From Variovorax paradoxus EPS (lineage in GTDB: Bacteria > Pseudomonadota > Gammaproteobacteria > Burkholderiales > Burkholderiaceae_C), in the NCBI RefSeq assembly GCF_000184745.1, contig NC_014931.1, positions 3,472,001 through 3,536,000 on the forward strand: a stretch of 64,000 bases of DNA, written 5' to 3'. The translations under genes and the position numbers were made by a program. The notes beneath the pieces were generated by a model. It was given only the letters and a program-made list of their open reading frames with translations, was not told where the DNA came from and did not search any database. Of this stretch, positions 50,201 to 57,483 are shown one piece after another; within the stretch, counting starts at the first letter, position 1, and each line of letters begins with the position of its first letter.

Positions 50201-51274
50201 GCCCCAGGCCTGCATGCGCCCTTCGCTGGTGAGCGATTGAAAGTATTCGCTGAATCCCCGCAACAGATCCATCTTCGTGACGACCACATACACGGGAAAG
50301 CGGATGCCCAATTCCTGGCGCAGATCGGTCAGGCGGTCGTGCACCAGGCTCGCATGCTCGGCACGCTCCATCTCGGTCATGGTCAGCATCTCGCCTGCAT
50401 CGAGCGCGACGATCACGCCATTGAGCGGCGCACGCGTGCGGTGCTTGCGAAGCAGGCCGAGGAAAGCGCGCCACTCGACCGGATCGGTTGCAGGATTGCG
50501 CTCCTGCGTGGTGTAGCGGCCTGCTGTGTCGATGAACACGGCCTCGTTGGCAAACCACCAGTCGCAATGCAGCGTGCCCCCTTCAGACTTGAACACCACG
50601 CGCTTCGACGCATTGCCCATCTGGCGCGCCAGGGGAAACTGCAGCCCGGCGTTGAGCAGCGCCGTGGTTTTCCCCGCGCCGGCGCTGCCGATGACCATGT
50701 ACCAGGGCAGTTCGTACAGATAGCGATTGCCTTCGAACAGGCGACGCAATCCACCGCGCCCGCGCAGGCCCTTGAGTTGCGCCAAGGCGCGATGGACGGC
50801 GGCGGTGACCGTCTTGATCTCTTCCTTGGCCGTCTCGTCCTTGCCCGCGTCCTTCCCGAAGCTCAGGACCTTCGCGAGCAGGTCCTCGTTGTTGCGCAAG
50901 GCCTGCCAGAAGCGATAGAGCCAGGACAACGCGTACAGCAGCAGGATCGCGCCAATGATCGCCACGCGCACCCCGACCGATGCGAGCGGCTTTACAGCAC
51001 CAATATCTAGCAAGGGCCCCGCGTGCCAGAGCAACAGGCACAGCGCTGCCACCCCGACCAGGCTGTACGGCCCCGAAACGAGCCAGAGGATGCCAAGCAC
51101 CAGCAGCAGCACGATGAAGGCCACGCGCACGCCGACCGAAGCCAGCGGACGCAGTCCATCCACGGCAAGCAAGGGACCGACGAACCAGATCGCCAGCGCC
51201 AGCAGCACCATGGCGACGAAAGCCAGCATCTGCCGGGAAAAAAGAAATGCCAGGAACTGTTTGAGGTATTGCAT
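47276..51274 (-). CDS. tssM: Type VI secretion inner-membrane protein TssM (IcmF)
   Basis: A 1332-residue TssM, longer than most. Four or more N-terminal helices precede a cytoplasmic domain with Walker A GSAGAGKTT (195-203); the next helix is near residue 535, before a large periplasmic domain. The first ~110 residues contain an internal duplication: FVGPLLAVDGLRPLASVGVR (~32-51) and HAGPLLDIGAVKPLASVGVR (~84-103). TssM joins TssL and TssJ into the envelope-spanning complex. It begins 20 bases after the tssL stop. Confidence 0.95.
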   Translation of the reverse strand: MQYLKQFLAFLFSRQMLAFVAMVLLALAIWFVGPLLAVDGLRPLASVGVRVAFIVLLLVLGILWLVSGPYSLVGVAALCLLLWHAGPLLDIGAVKPLASVGVRVAIIGAILLLYALSWLYRFWQALRNNEDLLAKVLSFGKDAGKDETAKEEIKTVTAAVHRALAQLKGLRGRGGLRRLFEGNRYLYELPWYMVIGSAGAGKTTALLNAGLQFPLARQMGNASKRVVFKSEGGTLHCDWWFANEAVFIDTAGRYTTQERNPATDPVEWRAFLGLLRKHRTRAPLNGVIVALDAGEMLTMTEMERAEHASLVHDRLTDLRQELGIRFPVYVVVTKMDLLRGFSEYFQSLTSEGRMQAWGFALPFHGIKNTRAGTQARDSLRTQMDKELALLNDRLAEGLRARLNEEFDVERRKRLFALPKELAALAVPLVPMLDQIFLVSRFDRTQLHDTLRGVYFTSGAQAHAEVPADHQTLVQRLQSSLGPSSSSGLQAAGTSPEQGQQGFFLQELLTKVIIPEAHLVRPNLRWEFRFRLLRLMGHALALVIFIWLAGALAVSFGNNRRYLDTVSQRTDVLAGQVSALFGSFKPSGVPDVLNGARELPGYAGLDIDSPPGSFRYGLYSVPPVLAVTADTYAQLQDHTLLPTILQRMEAVLTQSMKDGDAKAAYETLRVYKLLHDKDRYMKGGARDVSNWVLKDWEHADSAAAFGGRASMAGHATALFSGERPVQSASLPNEALVRAVQDFLNSNTSTQRVYERAKAAMLREAPQEFTLVRAVGPQAGTVFSRAGGLPLEKGVPGLFTYDGYHDVFSKRLPEFVGQAIDDDAWVMGRNASAVLDAAARKLQNDPFLDDIRRQYLSEYAQHWESFLESIRTVGGSDTTGTSLGFDLSVLRQFAAPDSPLARLARAAARETTLSRPLVVRAQEEKGFLDKASDELNKQTSAIGRNLGIRAEERLEKEIVDNRFAALREVVTGQPDIGAASAGATGAKPGLETISGLVNEFYTLLVVADTALTAGSLPPGGSEVGSRLKLEAGKLPAPFREVLTALATSGGDKVALGSTGILRNQAQQQLDRIMGLMAMQVSEPCKRGVEGRYPLAAVAQDASIEDFTLVFAASGAADEFFNKYLASYVDTSVRPWRYKDPNVAQAVAGAEGVAGGVAPAPATPGPTLLGELLKLLAQSGPNLDAFYRAQQIRDLFFRDAGGKKLAWKMDLRVLELEPSITDLIIDIDGQGQRYIHGPVQAFTVHWPGPRGGAMAEITANPRISGPTSTLLASGPWALFRLLEKGRIVNTATPGRLSVEYSFDGRKALIDINSGSQPNPLNSDVLKGFRCPGRAA

Positions 51275-51294
51275 GAGTGACTCTCGGCCTGCCT

Positions 51295-52671
51295 CTAGCG
51301 CGCCGCCGGCTTTGCGGCGGGCGACGCGGCGCTACCGCCGTCGCCCTGAATGACGACGATGTCGACACGGCGATTCCTGGCGCGCCCAGCCGCCGTTGCG
51401 CTGTCGGCCACCGGCATCGTGTCGCCGCGCCCTTCGGTACGGATGCGCGACGCCACCACGCCCTTGCCCAGCAGCACGGCAGTCACTGCGTCGGCCCGCT
51501 TCTCGCTCAAGACCTGGTTGTTGGGGAACTCGCGGGTCTTGATCGGGCGGTTGTCGGAGTGGCCGGTGACCTGGACGGAGCCCGAAACCTGGTTGATCTC
51601 GTCCGCCACCTTGTCCAGGACCGGAAGAATCTTTGCGTTCAGACGCGCCTGGCCGGGGACGAACATGTCGTCACCCCTGAACGAGACCGCGCTTCGGTGC
51701 TCGTCTTCATCCACGCTCACGGTCCCGCGTGCAATCTCGGACGCCAGCAGCTCTTTCAGGCGCAGCGGTTTGACCGCAGGCGCTGGCGGTGCGGGTGGCG
51801 GACGCATCCGGCCGATGGCGGCGATGCGTTGCTCCACGTCGGCGCTGGTCTGCAACAGCTGGTACTTGTACCAGGCGAACAGGCCGCACAAGACCAATGT
51901 CAGCAGCGACACCGTCAGCCACACCGGAATGCTGCGCAACAGGCGGAACGTGCCCGCACCCACACCCTTCCAGTGCGGGGAAAGATCGCGCGGGACTTCG
52001 CCGCGCGCCGTACCAAGCAGCGTGAAGAGCCGATGGCGAACCGTCTCCAACTGCCGGCGCCCGTTGGTCGCAGTGCCAAAGCGTCCCTCGAAGCCCAGCC
52101 CAAGGACCTGGTACATCAGCTCGAGCAGATCGATGTGCTCCTGCGGACTGGCGGCCAGCCGGCCGACCAGCAGGAAGAACTTGTCGCCGCCCTTCGTGTC
52201 ACCGTGGAATTTCGCAGCCAGTTGCTGTCCGGCCCAGATGCCGGCTTCGCCATTCTTGCCGCCGCCCCACTCCGTGCTGTTGGCCGCCTCGTCGAGTGCG
52301 GTGCACAGCGAATAGCTGGCCGCGACCGCATGTTCGTGCCTGATCTGCGCGCTGCCGCAGAGCGATTGAAAGCTCGCGACCTCGCGCTCCAGCAGCTGAT
52401 GCAGGATCGTGACGCCCTCATTGCCGAGCGTCGCCGGCATGTCGGCGAGTGCGCGCAGCAGCGGCTGCGCGGCTTCGAGCAGGGGATTCCTGGCGGCAGT
52501 GACCGCGAGCAGACGCACTTGCATCGATGGCTCGGGGGCAAGATGCACACCCTTATCCGGATCGCCCGCCCAGGAGTCGTTGGATGAAGGGTCGGCAGAC
52601 GGATCGAGCCCTCTCGAGTCGTCTTGGGGCTCTTCCTGGTTGTGCATGGGATCTTCGACAAAGGGTTTCAT
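51295..52671 (-). CDS. tssL: Type VI secretion protein TssL with a C-terminal OmpA/TagL domain
   Basis: A 458-residue fusion. Residues ~50-225 are the cytoplasmic DotU domain (NPLLEAAQPLLRAL, then EMYQVLGLGFEGRF-type ELMYQVLGLGFEGRF), a single helix spans ~250-272, and residues ~325-445 are an OmpA-like peptidoglycan-binding domain (SVQVTGHSDNRPIKTREFP and RNRRVDIVVI). The fused domain would anchor the complex to peptidoglycan. The ATG overlaps the tssK stop (ATGA). Confidence 0.94.
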   Translation of the reverse strand: MKPFVEDPMHNQEEPQDDSRGLDPSADPSSNDSWAGDPDKGVHLAPEPSMQVRLLAVTAARNPLLEAAQPLLRALADMPATLGNEGVTILHQLLEREVASFQSLCGSAQIRHEHAVAASYSLCTALDEAANSTEWGGGKNGEAGIWAGQQLAAKFHGDTKGGDKFFLLVGRLAASPQEHIDLLELMYQVLGLGFEGRFGTATNGRRQLETVRHRLFTLLGTARGEVPRDLSPHWKGVGAGTFRLLRSIPVWLTVSLLTLVLCGLFAWYKYQLLQTSADVEQRIAAIGRMRPPPAPPAPAVKPLRLKELLASEIARGTVSVDEDEHRSAVSFRGDDMFVPGQARLNAKILPVLDKVADEINQVSGSVQVTGHSDNRPIKTREFPNNQVLSEKRADAVTAVLLGKGVVASRIRTEGRGDTMPVADSATAAGRARNRRVDIVVIQGDGGSAASPAAKPAAR

Positions 52672-54023
52672 TTCTCTCGGATGCCCCAGAGCTCAAGACG
52701 CAAACCAGGGAACTCACCCGCCACATGCAACGCCAGTCCACCGTGCTTGACCATGTGCTCCCACAACGGCCCGCGCGAGTCGATCTGAAAGTAGACAAAG
52801 CCCGCGTTGAAAGGGATCTGGCGCGGCGGCACCGGCAGCGTTTGCAGCGGAATGCCGGGCAGATGCGAGCGGATGAGTTCGCCGAGCCGATCGCTCGGCC
52901 CGACCTTGCAGCGCGCCGGAAACTCGCTGGCCAGCTGATCGGGCGGTGTATGAGCCGCCACGGCGAACACGAGGCTCGAGAAGCCTTGCAGCTCCGAGGG
53001 CTCGACGCTTGCCACGCGCACGCCGTTGGCGCGATTGGCGAGGGGAATACTTTGCGCACTGCGAACCAGTACATCGTTGAGCAAGGCCTGTACATCGGCT
53101 ATCAGCCCCCTGAAAGACAAACACGGATCGATGTGCCGATAGGCCGGGTGCTCGGTGGGGCGACGCGTGCTCGCCCGCACGAACGTCGCAAGCTCTCCGC
53201 TGAGAGAGCACAAGGCGGTGTACAGCACCTCCGGCGAGGTCTCTCGCACACGCAGCCAGTGCTCGAACAAGGGCTCGTAGCGATTGAGTATCTGCAGCAG
53301 CAGGAAATCGGACACTTCGGCCGATTCGCTCGACTTGCCGTCATTGCCGCTGAGCCGTGCCGCGAGCGTTTGCGCGCGGAGACGGCACAGGCCGTGCAGA
53401 TTCGTCATCCAGTCGGCCAGCAGCGGGCTCGCACCGTAGCCGGCGACGGGCGGGATCAGATACGGATCGGTGGCGATGCTCCCATCGGAACGCAGCACCG
53501 TCACCTTGGCGAGCGGAAGACCGATCCAGGCATCGGTCAGCTCCCGTTGCGGAAGCAGACGCAAGCGAAGGCGCGAAAGCTGCACCGTCTTCGGGCCCTG
53601 CCCGATGGAATTCGCGTCGCGCAACTCGGTGTCGAAGACCGAGAAGCGTGCGAGCGACGCAGCAGCAGCCATCGCGTCGTCGAAAGTCGTTTCCTCGCCA
53701 TTGGGCGTGCGAATGGGCACGGCCAGATGGATGACCTGCTCCAGATGCTCCGGCTGGATGGTGAGCGGCGCGGGCGGCAGCGTCTGGCCGGGGGCGTCGA
53801 AGGGGGTGCCGTCCGAAAAAATGCCTGCGGCACTGGCAAGCACCAGCTTGCCAAGGGACAGGGACTCCGCATCGATGCTGTAGTGATTGAAGCCCCAGTA
53901 GAACGGACTGAGCGAGGCCGTGCGCTTGTGCGCGAGGTGTTCGAGATAGCGCTCCTGCTGCTGGAACAGCTGCGGGCGCAGGAAGAGTCCTTCGCTCCAG
54001 GCGACTTTGTTGTACCAACTCAT
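52668..54023 (-). CDS. tssK: Type VI secretion baseplate protein TssK
   Basis: A 451-residue TssK of the usual length, the adaptor between the baseplate and the membrane complex. It starts with the family signature MSWYNKVAWSEGLFLRPQLF, followed by HYSIDAESLSLGKL. The C-terminal domain contacts TssL/TssM. The ATG at 54021-54023 is fixed by that signature. It lies 32 bases after tssJ. Confidence 0.95.
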   Translation of the reverse strand: MSWYNKVAWSEGLFLRPQLFQQQERYLEHLAHKRTASLSPFYWGFNHYSIDAESLSLGKLVLASAAGIFSDGTPFDAPGQTLPPAPLTIQPEHLEQVIHLAVPIRTPNGEETTFDDAMAAAASLARFSVFDTELRDANSIGQGPKTVQLSRLRLRLLPQRELTDAWIGLPLAKVTVLRSDGSIATDPYLIPPVAGYGASPLLADWMTNLHGLCRLRAQTLAARLSGNDGKSSESAEVSDFLLLQILNRYEPLFEHWLRVRETSPEVLYTALCSLSGELATFVRASTRRPTEHPAYRHIDPCLSFRGLIADVQALLNDVLVRSAQSIPLANRANGVRVASVEPSELQGFSSLVFAVAAHTPPDQLASEFPARCKVGPSDRLGELIRSHLPGIPLQTLPVPPRQIPFNAGFVYFQIDSRGPLWEHMVKHGGLALHVAGEFPGLRLELWGIREK

Positions 54024-54055
54024 GGGATCGATCGTTGTGCGTTCAAGTCGCAGGC

Positions 54056-54613
54056 CTATTTGAGGGGGGTGAGCTGGATGCCCTTGGCTTGAAGGTCGAT
54101 CTGCAACTTGAGCTTGTTCGCCGGCAGGACCGAGCGATACCAGGCGACTTCCGGTGCGGGATCGATCTTTTGCACCGCTCGCCAATCGGCTTGCGCGAGA
54201 TCGCGGTAGCCGGCGACGACACCGATGGCCGCAAGGTCGGGGTGCGATTTGCGGCGGATGGTCTTGACATCGCCGGGCCGCAGGATGAATTCGTCTCGAA
54301 CGAGCAGCTCGCTGCCGATCAGGGCCTTGTCATTGCTGGAGAGCGAAAAGTAGTCGGCGGCTTCGAAGACGCCTTCCGACTTGAGTTCGTAGATGCGCAC
54401 CAGGATGGGCGCCGCCCGGCCCTTGTCGTCGGGATTGACGCCGGCCTCCGCCGTGATCGTGATATCGAGCTTTGTCTGCTCTCGCGGGTAGGAGAACTGG
54501 GCATGCGAGGGCTGCGCCGTGGCCAGTGCGAGCGCCAGAACGAGCAACGAGAGCACCACGAAAAGCCATTGCCGTGAGGCGGTTCGCCGGGGACAAGGCA
54601 CATTGAATGACAT
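54056..54613 (-). CDS. tssJ: Type VI secretion protein TssJ without a lipobox
   Basis: A 185-residue TssJ, recognised by TKLDITITAEAGVNPDDKGR and ILVRIYELKSEGVFEAADYF, then LLVRDEFILRPGD. TssJ is normally an outer-membrane lipoprotein that connects TssM to that membrane. Here the signal region ends ATAQPSHAQ with no cysteine; the only cysteine is in the cytoplasmic start (NVPCPRR). It therefore looks like a signal peptidase I substrate or a membrane-anchored form. An upstream ATG at 54655 would not add a lipobox. The position between hcp and tssK is normal. Confidence 0.88.
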   Translation of the reverse strand: MSFNVPCPRRTASRQWLFVVLSLLVLALALATAQPSHAQFSYPREQTKLDITITAEAGVNPDDKGRAAPILVRIYELKSEGVFEAADYFSLSSNDKALIGSELLVRDEFILRPGDVKTIRRKSHPDLAAIGVVAGYRDLAQADWRAVQKIDPAPEVAWYRSVLPANKLKLQIDLQAKGIQLTPLK

Positions 54614-54734
54614 GCTGAAAAGGACGTGATGCGGTCCGGAGACGGGAATGGCCATATGCAGCGCAACGCACCTTCGTGCGCCACGCCGCTTGAGGCCGTA
54701 AGGCTCTGAGCCGGCTCAGGCTCTGCCGGCGTTG

Positions 54735-55220
54735 TCAGGACTCCTTGTTGCCCTTGATGTCGTAGCCGGCCGTCACCGCGCCACCGCTGCCGCCTTGGGC
54801 GTTCTGCACCGAATACTCCTGCTTGATCTTCGAGAAGGACAGGCGCACGCGTTCCCTGATGCGCAACTCATCGGAGTTCGAACCGAAAGGCTGGACGGCC
54901 GTGATGATCACGTCGGAGAACGTGAGCTTGAGGTACTCGAGCGGATTGCCGCCGGCCTTGCGGACGGTGAGCTTCGCCTCCTGGACGTGCTTGCCTGTGA
55001 GGCAATACTTCATCAGGTTGGGACTCGATCGATCGACGTAGTGCTCGAACTCCAGATCCTCGACGGTGGCTTTGCCGGCGCCGCCGCCCGAGCCCGCATG
55101 CATGGTGGATTCCTGGAAGGCTTTCCAGTTGAAGGCCAGCACCTCGATCTCGTTCTTGTGGTCGGAATCCTGGGACTCGCCTTCGATCCCGTTGATTTTC
55201 AGAAAAATGTCTTGCGTCAT
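54735..55220 (-). CDS. hcp: Hcp tube protein (TssD)
   Basis: A 161-residue Hcp, which forms the hexameric inner tube and is secreted. It starts TQDIFLKINGIEGESQDSDH and carries the usual KAFQESTMHAGSGGGAGK and LTVRKAGGNPLEYLK segments. GGGAG is about six bases before the ATG. A 135-base gap with a short GTGGCG/CGCCAC hairpin separates it from tssC, so separate or boosted expression is possible. vgrG, its usual tip partner, is not in this cluster. Confidence 0.95.
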   Translation of the reverse strand: MTQDIFLKINGIEGESQDSDHKNEIEVLAFNWKAFQESTMHAGSGGGAGKATVEDLEFEHYVDRSSPNLMKYCLTGKHVQEAKLTVRKAGGNPLEYLKLTFSDVIITAVQPFGSNSDELRIRERVRLSFSKIKQEYSVQNAQGGSGGAVTAGYDIKGNKES

Positions 55221-55355
55221 AAAAACTCCCTGAACTTTGTTTTTTCAATATCTGACTGATGCGCTCCAGCACCCTTCGGCGCTTCGAGCGACTTCGCGGG
55301 GTGGCGTCTTTGCGCCACTTCATCGAACAACTCGGAATGGATGGAGGCAGGCCTG

Positions 55356-56858
55356 TCAGGCCGCCTCTTTGAGAGACGGCAACTTTGCGACGAGGCGCAA
55401 TGAAACGGTCAAGCCTTCGAGCTGGAAATGCGGGCGCAGGAAGAACTTCGCGCTGTAGTAGCCGGGGTTGCCCTCGATGTCTTCCACAACGACTTCAGCC
55501 GCCGCGAGCGGCCTGCGCGCCTTGGTTTCCTGCGACGAGTTGGCGGGATCGGCATCGACGTAATGCATGATCCATTCGTTGAGCCAGCGCTGCATGTCCT
55601 CGCGCTCCTTGAAGGAACCGATCTTGTCGCGAACGATGCACTTGAGGTAGTGTGCGAAACGGGTGCTCGCGAACAGGTACGGCAGGCGGGCCGACAGATT
55701 GGCATTGGCCGTCGCATCCGGATCCATGTACTCCTGCGGCTTCTGCATCGATTGCGCACCGATGAAGGCAGCGTGATCGGTGTTCTTCCGATGCACCAGC
55801 GGAATCAGGCCTGCCTTGGCGAGCTCGGCTTCGCGGCGGTCCGAGATGGCGATCTCGGTCGGGCACTTCATATCGAAGCCGCCGTCGTCGGTCGGGAAGG
55901 TGTGGCATGGCAGGTTTTCCACCGTGCCGCCCGACTCCACGCCGCGGATCATCGTGCACCAGCCGTAAAGCTTGAAACTGCGGTTGATGTTGACGGCCAT
56001 GGCATAGGCCGCGTTGCTCCAGACGTAGTTCCGATGATCGGCGCCTTCGGTTTCCTCTTCGAAATCAAACTCGTCGACCGGGTTGATCTTTGCGCCATAG
56101 GGCAAGCGCGCGAGAAAACGCGGCATGGCGAGACCGACGTAGCGCGAGTCTTCGGTGTTGCGCAACGAATTCCAGGGGGCATGCTCGAGATTCGAGGTGA
56201 TCTTCGCGAGGTCACGGGGATTCGCAAGTTCTTGCCACGACTCCATGCCGAGCAACGAAGGTGCCGATCCCGCGATGAACGGCGCATGCGATGCGGCCGA
56301 AATCTTGGCAATGGCGCCGAGCAGTTCGACATCGGGCGGCGTGTGGTCGAAGTAGTAATCCGCCACGAGGCAACCATAGGGCTCGCCACCGAGTTGTCCG
56401 TACTCTTCCTCGTAGATGCGCTTGAAGATCGGACTCTGGTCCCAGGCAATGCCCTTGTGGCGACGAAGCGTGCGGCGCACCTCATCCTTCGACACGTCCA
56501 TGAAACGGATCTTGAGCTTCTCGTCCGTTTCGGTGTTGTAGACCAGGTGGTGCATGCCGCGCCAGGCCGACTCGACCTTCTGGAAGTCGTCCTTGTGCAG
56601 CACGAGATTGATCTGCTCCGAAAGCTTTCGATCGATCTCCGCAATGATGGCCTCGATGCTGCTGTAGGCATCGTCGGTCATCGTCGCGGCATTGACGAGC
56701 GCCTGCTCGGCCAAGGTCCGAACGGCTGCCTCGACGGCGTCGCGAGCCTCATCGGTCTTGGGCTTGAACTCCTTGTCCAGCAGGGACGCAAAGTCGGAAG
56801 GGTTGGCGTATTGCGCCGTGACCGGCGCGTCGAGCACGGCATCGCTTGTGGTGTTCAT
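55356..56858 (-). CDS. tssC: Type VI secretion sheath protein TssC
   Basis: A 500-residue large sheath subunit (VipB/TssC) of normal length. Conserved parts include KVESAWRGMHHLVYNTET (~92-109), YGCLVADYYFDHTPPD (~160-175) and PHFQLEGLTVSLRLVAKLP at the C-terminus. With TssB it builds the contractile sheath around Hcp. It follows tssB by 21 bases. Confidence 0.96.
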   Translation of the reverse strand: MNTTSDAVLDAPVTAQYANPSDFASLLDKEFKPKTDEARDAVEAAVRTLAEQALVNAATMTDDAYSSIEAIIAEIDRKLSEQINLVLHKDDFQKVESAWRGMHHLVYNTETDEKLKIRFMDVSKDEVRRTLRRHKGIAWDQSPIFKRIYEEEYGQLGGEPYGCLVADYYFDHTPPDVELLGAIAKISAASHAPFIAGSAPSLLGMESWQELANPRDLAKITSNLEHAPWNSLRNTEDSRYVGLAMPRFLARLPYGAKINPVDEFDFEEETEGADHRNYVWSNAAYAMAVNINRSFKLYGWCTMIRGVESGGTVENLPCHTFPTDDGGFDMKCPTEIAISDRREAELAKAGLIPLVHRKNTDHAAFIGAQSMQKPQEYMDPDATANANLSARLPYLFASTRFAHYLKCIVRDKIGSFKEREDMQRWLNEWIMHYVDADPANSSQETKARRPLAAAEVVVEDIEGNPGYYSAKFFLRPHFQLEGLTVSLRLVAKLPSLKEAA

Positions 56859-56879
56859 GTGAAGTTCCTAGGTTCGGAT

Positions 56880-57425
56880 TCACGCCGCCGAGTCGGCAGT
56901 CGGTGCGTCGTTGTGATCTGTTGCCGCGCGGGGCTTGGGAGCCTGCGCCAACGACTTCATGAGCGCGGGGTCTTGCAGCAGCTTGTTGAGCAGGCCTTCG
57001 GCACCGGCCTTGCCGTCCATGTAGGTCTGGAGATTGGCAAGTTGGGTGCGCGCCTCGAGCAGCCGGCTCAATGGCTCGACCTTGCGGGCCACGGCGGCCG
57101 GCGAGAAGTCATCGATGCTCTCGAAGGTGATGTCGACCATGAGCTGGCCTTGGCCCGACAGCGTGTTGGGCACGGCGAAGGCCACGCGCGGCTGGATCGC
57201 CTTCATGCGCTCGTCGAAGTTGTCGATGTCGATGTCGAGGAACTTGCGGTCGGCCACCGGCGGCAACGCCTGGGTGGGTTTGCCGGAAAGATCGGCCAGC
57301 ACACCCATGACGAAAGGCAGTTCGATCTTTTTCTCCGAGCCGTAGATTTCCACGTCGTATTCGATCTGCACGCGTGGGGCCCTGTTGCGGGCGATGAATT
57401 TCTGACTGCTGTTGTTGTTTGTCAC
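56880..57425 (-). CDS. tssB: Type VI secretion sheath protein TssB
   Basis: A 181-residue small sheath subunit (VipA/TssB). NRAPRVQIEYDVEIYGSEKK (~13-32) and LPFVMGVLADLSG (~35-47) are the family start, and RKFLDIDIDNFDERMK follows. The GTG at 57423-57425 has GGGAG seven bases upstream, which decides it over an upstream in-frame ATG at 57515. It pairs with TssC and is the ClpV target region through TssC's N-terminus. Confidence 0.94.
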   Translation of the reverse strand: MTNNNSSQKFIARNRAPRVQIEYDVEIYGSEKKIELPFVMGVLADLSGKPTQALPPVADRKFLDIDIDNFDERMKAIQPRVAFAVPNTLSGQGQLMVDITFESIDDFSPAAVARKVEPLSRLLEARTQLANLQTYMDGKAGAEGLLNKLLQDPALMKSLAQAPKPRAATDHNDAPTADSAA

Positions 57426-57483
57426 GAAAACTCCCTGATGAAAACTAAGAAATAGAGTCCTGGAAACACTGCGCTTTGAAGCG

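Noticed and set aside
55428..57455. A 675-codon plus-strand frame opposite tssC and tssB
   Set aside because: Antisense to the two sheath genes, which are full length and well conserved.
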